A stretch of 5,105 bases of DNA, from the NCBI GenBank assembly GCA_964464635.1, contig CAYXGT010000131.1, forward strand, positions 1 to 5,105, read 5' to 3'. The position numbers and the translations under genes are program-made. Of the stretch, positions 5,011 through 5,105 are shown in pieces (within the stretch, counting starts at the first letter, position 1; every line of letters starts with the position of its first letter). The notes beneath the pieces are model-generated. The model saw only the letters and a program-made list of their open reading frames with translations, was not told the origin of the DNA and ran no database searches. This stretch comes from CAYLMG01 sp964464635. GTDB taxonomy: Bacteria > Planctomycetota > Phycisphaerae > Sedimentisphaerales > Anaerobacaceae.

Positions 5011-5105
5011 TTATGCTAAATTTTCTATATATTTTTTAATTCGTTTAACGGCTTCTTTAAGATTTTCTTCAGAATTTGCATAAGATATTCTTAAATAACC
5101 TTCTC
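5011..5105 (-). CDS. Class I/II PLP-dependent aminotransferase, C-terminal fragment
   Basis: Only the last 30 codons and a stop are visible; the rest lies beyond the right edge. EGYLRISYANSEENLKEAVK followed by a short basic helix is the standard C-terminus of fold-type I aminotransferases of the aspartate/aromatic group. The Arg of YLRISYA is the conserved residue that binds the substrate alpha-carboxylate (as in the VRLSYATSEENL segment of Thermus aspartate aminotransferase). These enzymes move the amino group of an amino acid to a 2-oxo acid in the cytosol. The specificity (aspartate, aromatic, alanine or other) cannot be read from this piece. It is too short for the ORF cut-off but unambiguous. 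Its tight spacing to the flavoprotein gene suggests it belongs to the same operon. Confidence 0.88.
   Translation of the reverse strand, partial: EGYLRISYANSEENLKEAVKRIKKYIENLA

Noticed and set aside
1..5105. CRISPR array, tRNA, rRNA or phage attachment site
   Set aside because: No regularly spaced repeats, no cloverleaf or rRNA-like segments, and no integrase or recombinase gene were seen.

Overview
This window is AT-rich DNA from what is most likely an anaerobic, low-GC bacterium of a Clostridia- or Halanaerobiales-like type. The reasons are strong purine-rich Shine-Dalgarno (SD) sequences ahead of the genes, some GTG start use, a tungsten-type aldehyde ferredoxin oxidoreductase (an oxygen-sensitive anaerobe enzyme), and a sugar-type substrate-binding protein start. 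The taxonomic call is inference only. Every gene I can support lies on the minus strand, so the window reads from right to left.

Layout in transcription order: (1) the last 30 codons of a class I/II PLP aminotransferase, running off the right edge (5011-5105); (2) after 16 bases, a flavodoxin-fold flavoprotein with an Isf-type four-cysteine motif (4254-4994); (3) after 76 bases holding a perfect 18-bp palindrome and a possible internal promoter, a complete aldehyde ferredoxin oxidoreductase (AOR) with all expected Fe-S and pterin motifs (2267-4177); (4) after 47 bases, a DUF917 / S-methyl-thiohydantoin-desulfurase-like protein (1098-2219); (5) after 35 bases, a flavin-reductase-like FMN-binding split-barrel protein with a GTG start (439-1062). 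A roughly 300-base intergenic region follows (135-438), with a weak terminator-like hairpin, candidate promoters, orphan SD sequences and a one-sense-codon mini-ORF. Last is the signal-peptide end of a probable sugar ABC transporter substrate-binding protein, cut by the left edge (1-134).

The five genes from the aminotransferase to the flavin reductase are co-oriented and closely spaced, so they probably form one operon or two overlapping units. One reading is a catabolic route: the aminotransferase makes a 2-oxo acid, another enzyme makes the aldehyde, and AOR oxidises it to the acid. The Isf-like flavoprotein could carry electrons in place of the small ferredoxin subunit often found beside AOR. 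The DUF917 protein points to a cyclic amide or (thio)hydantoin-like substrate. No such pathway is known to me with this exact gene set; the combination is the main point of interest. Several computed ORF starts extend past better starts: I place the flavoprotein at ATG 4994 and the AOR at ATG 4177, both from SD position and family N-termini.
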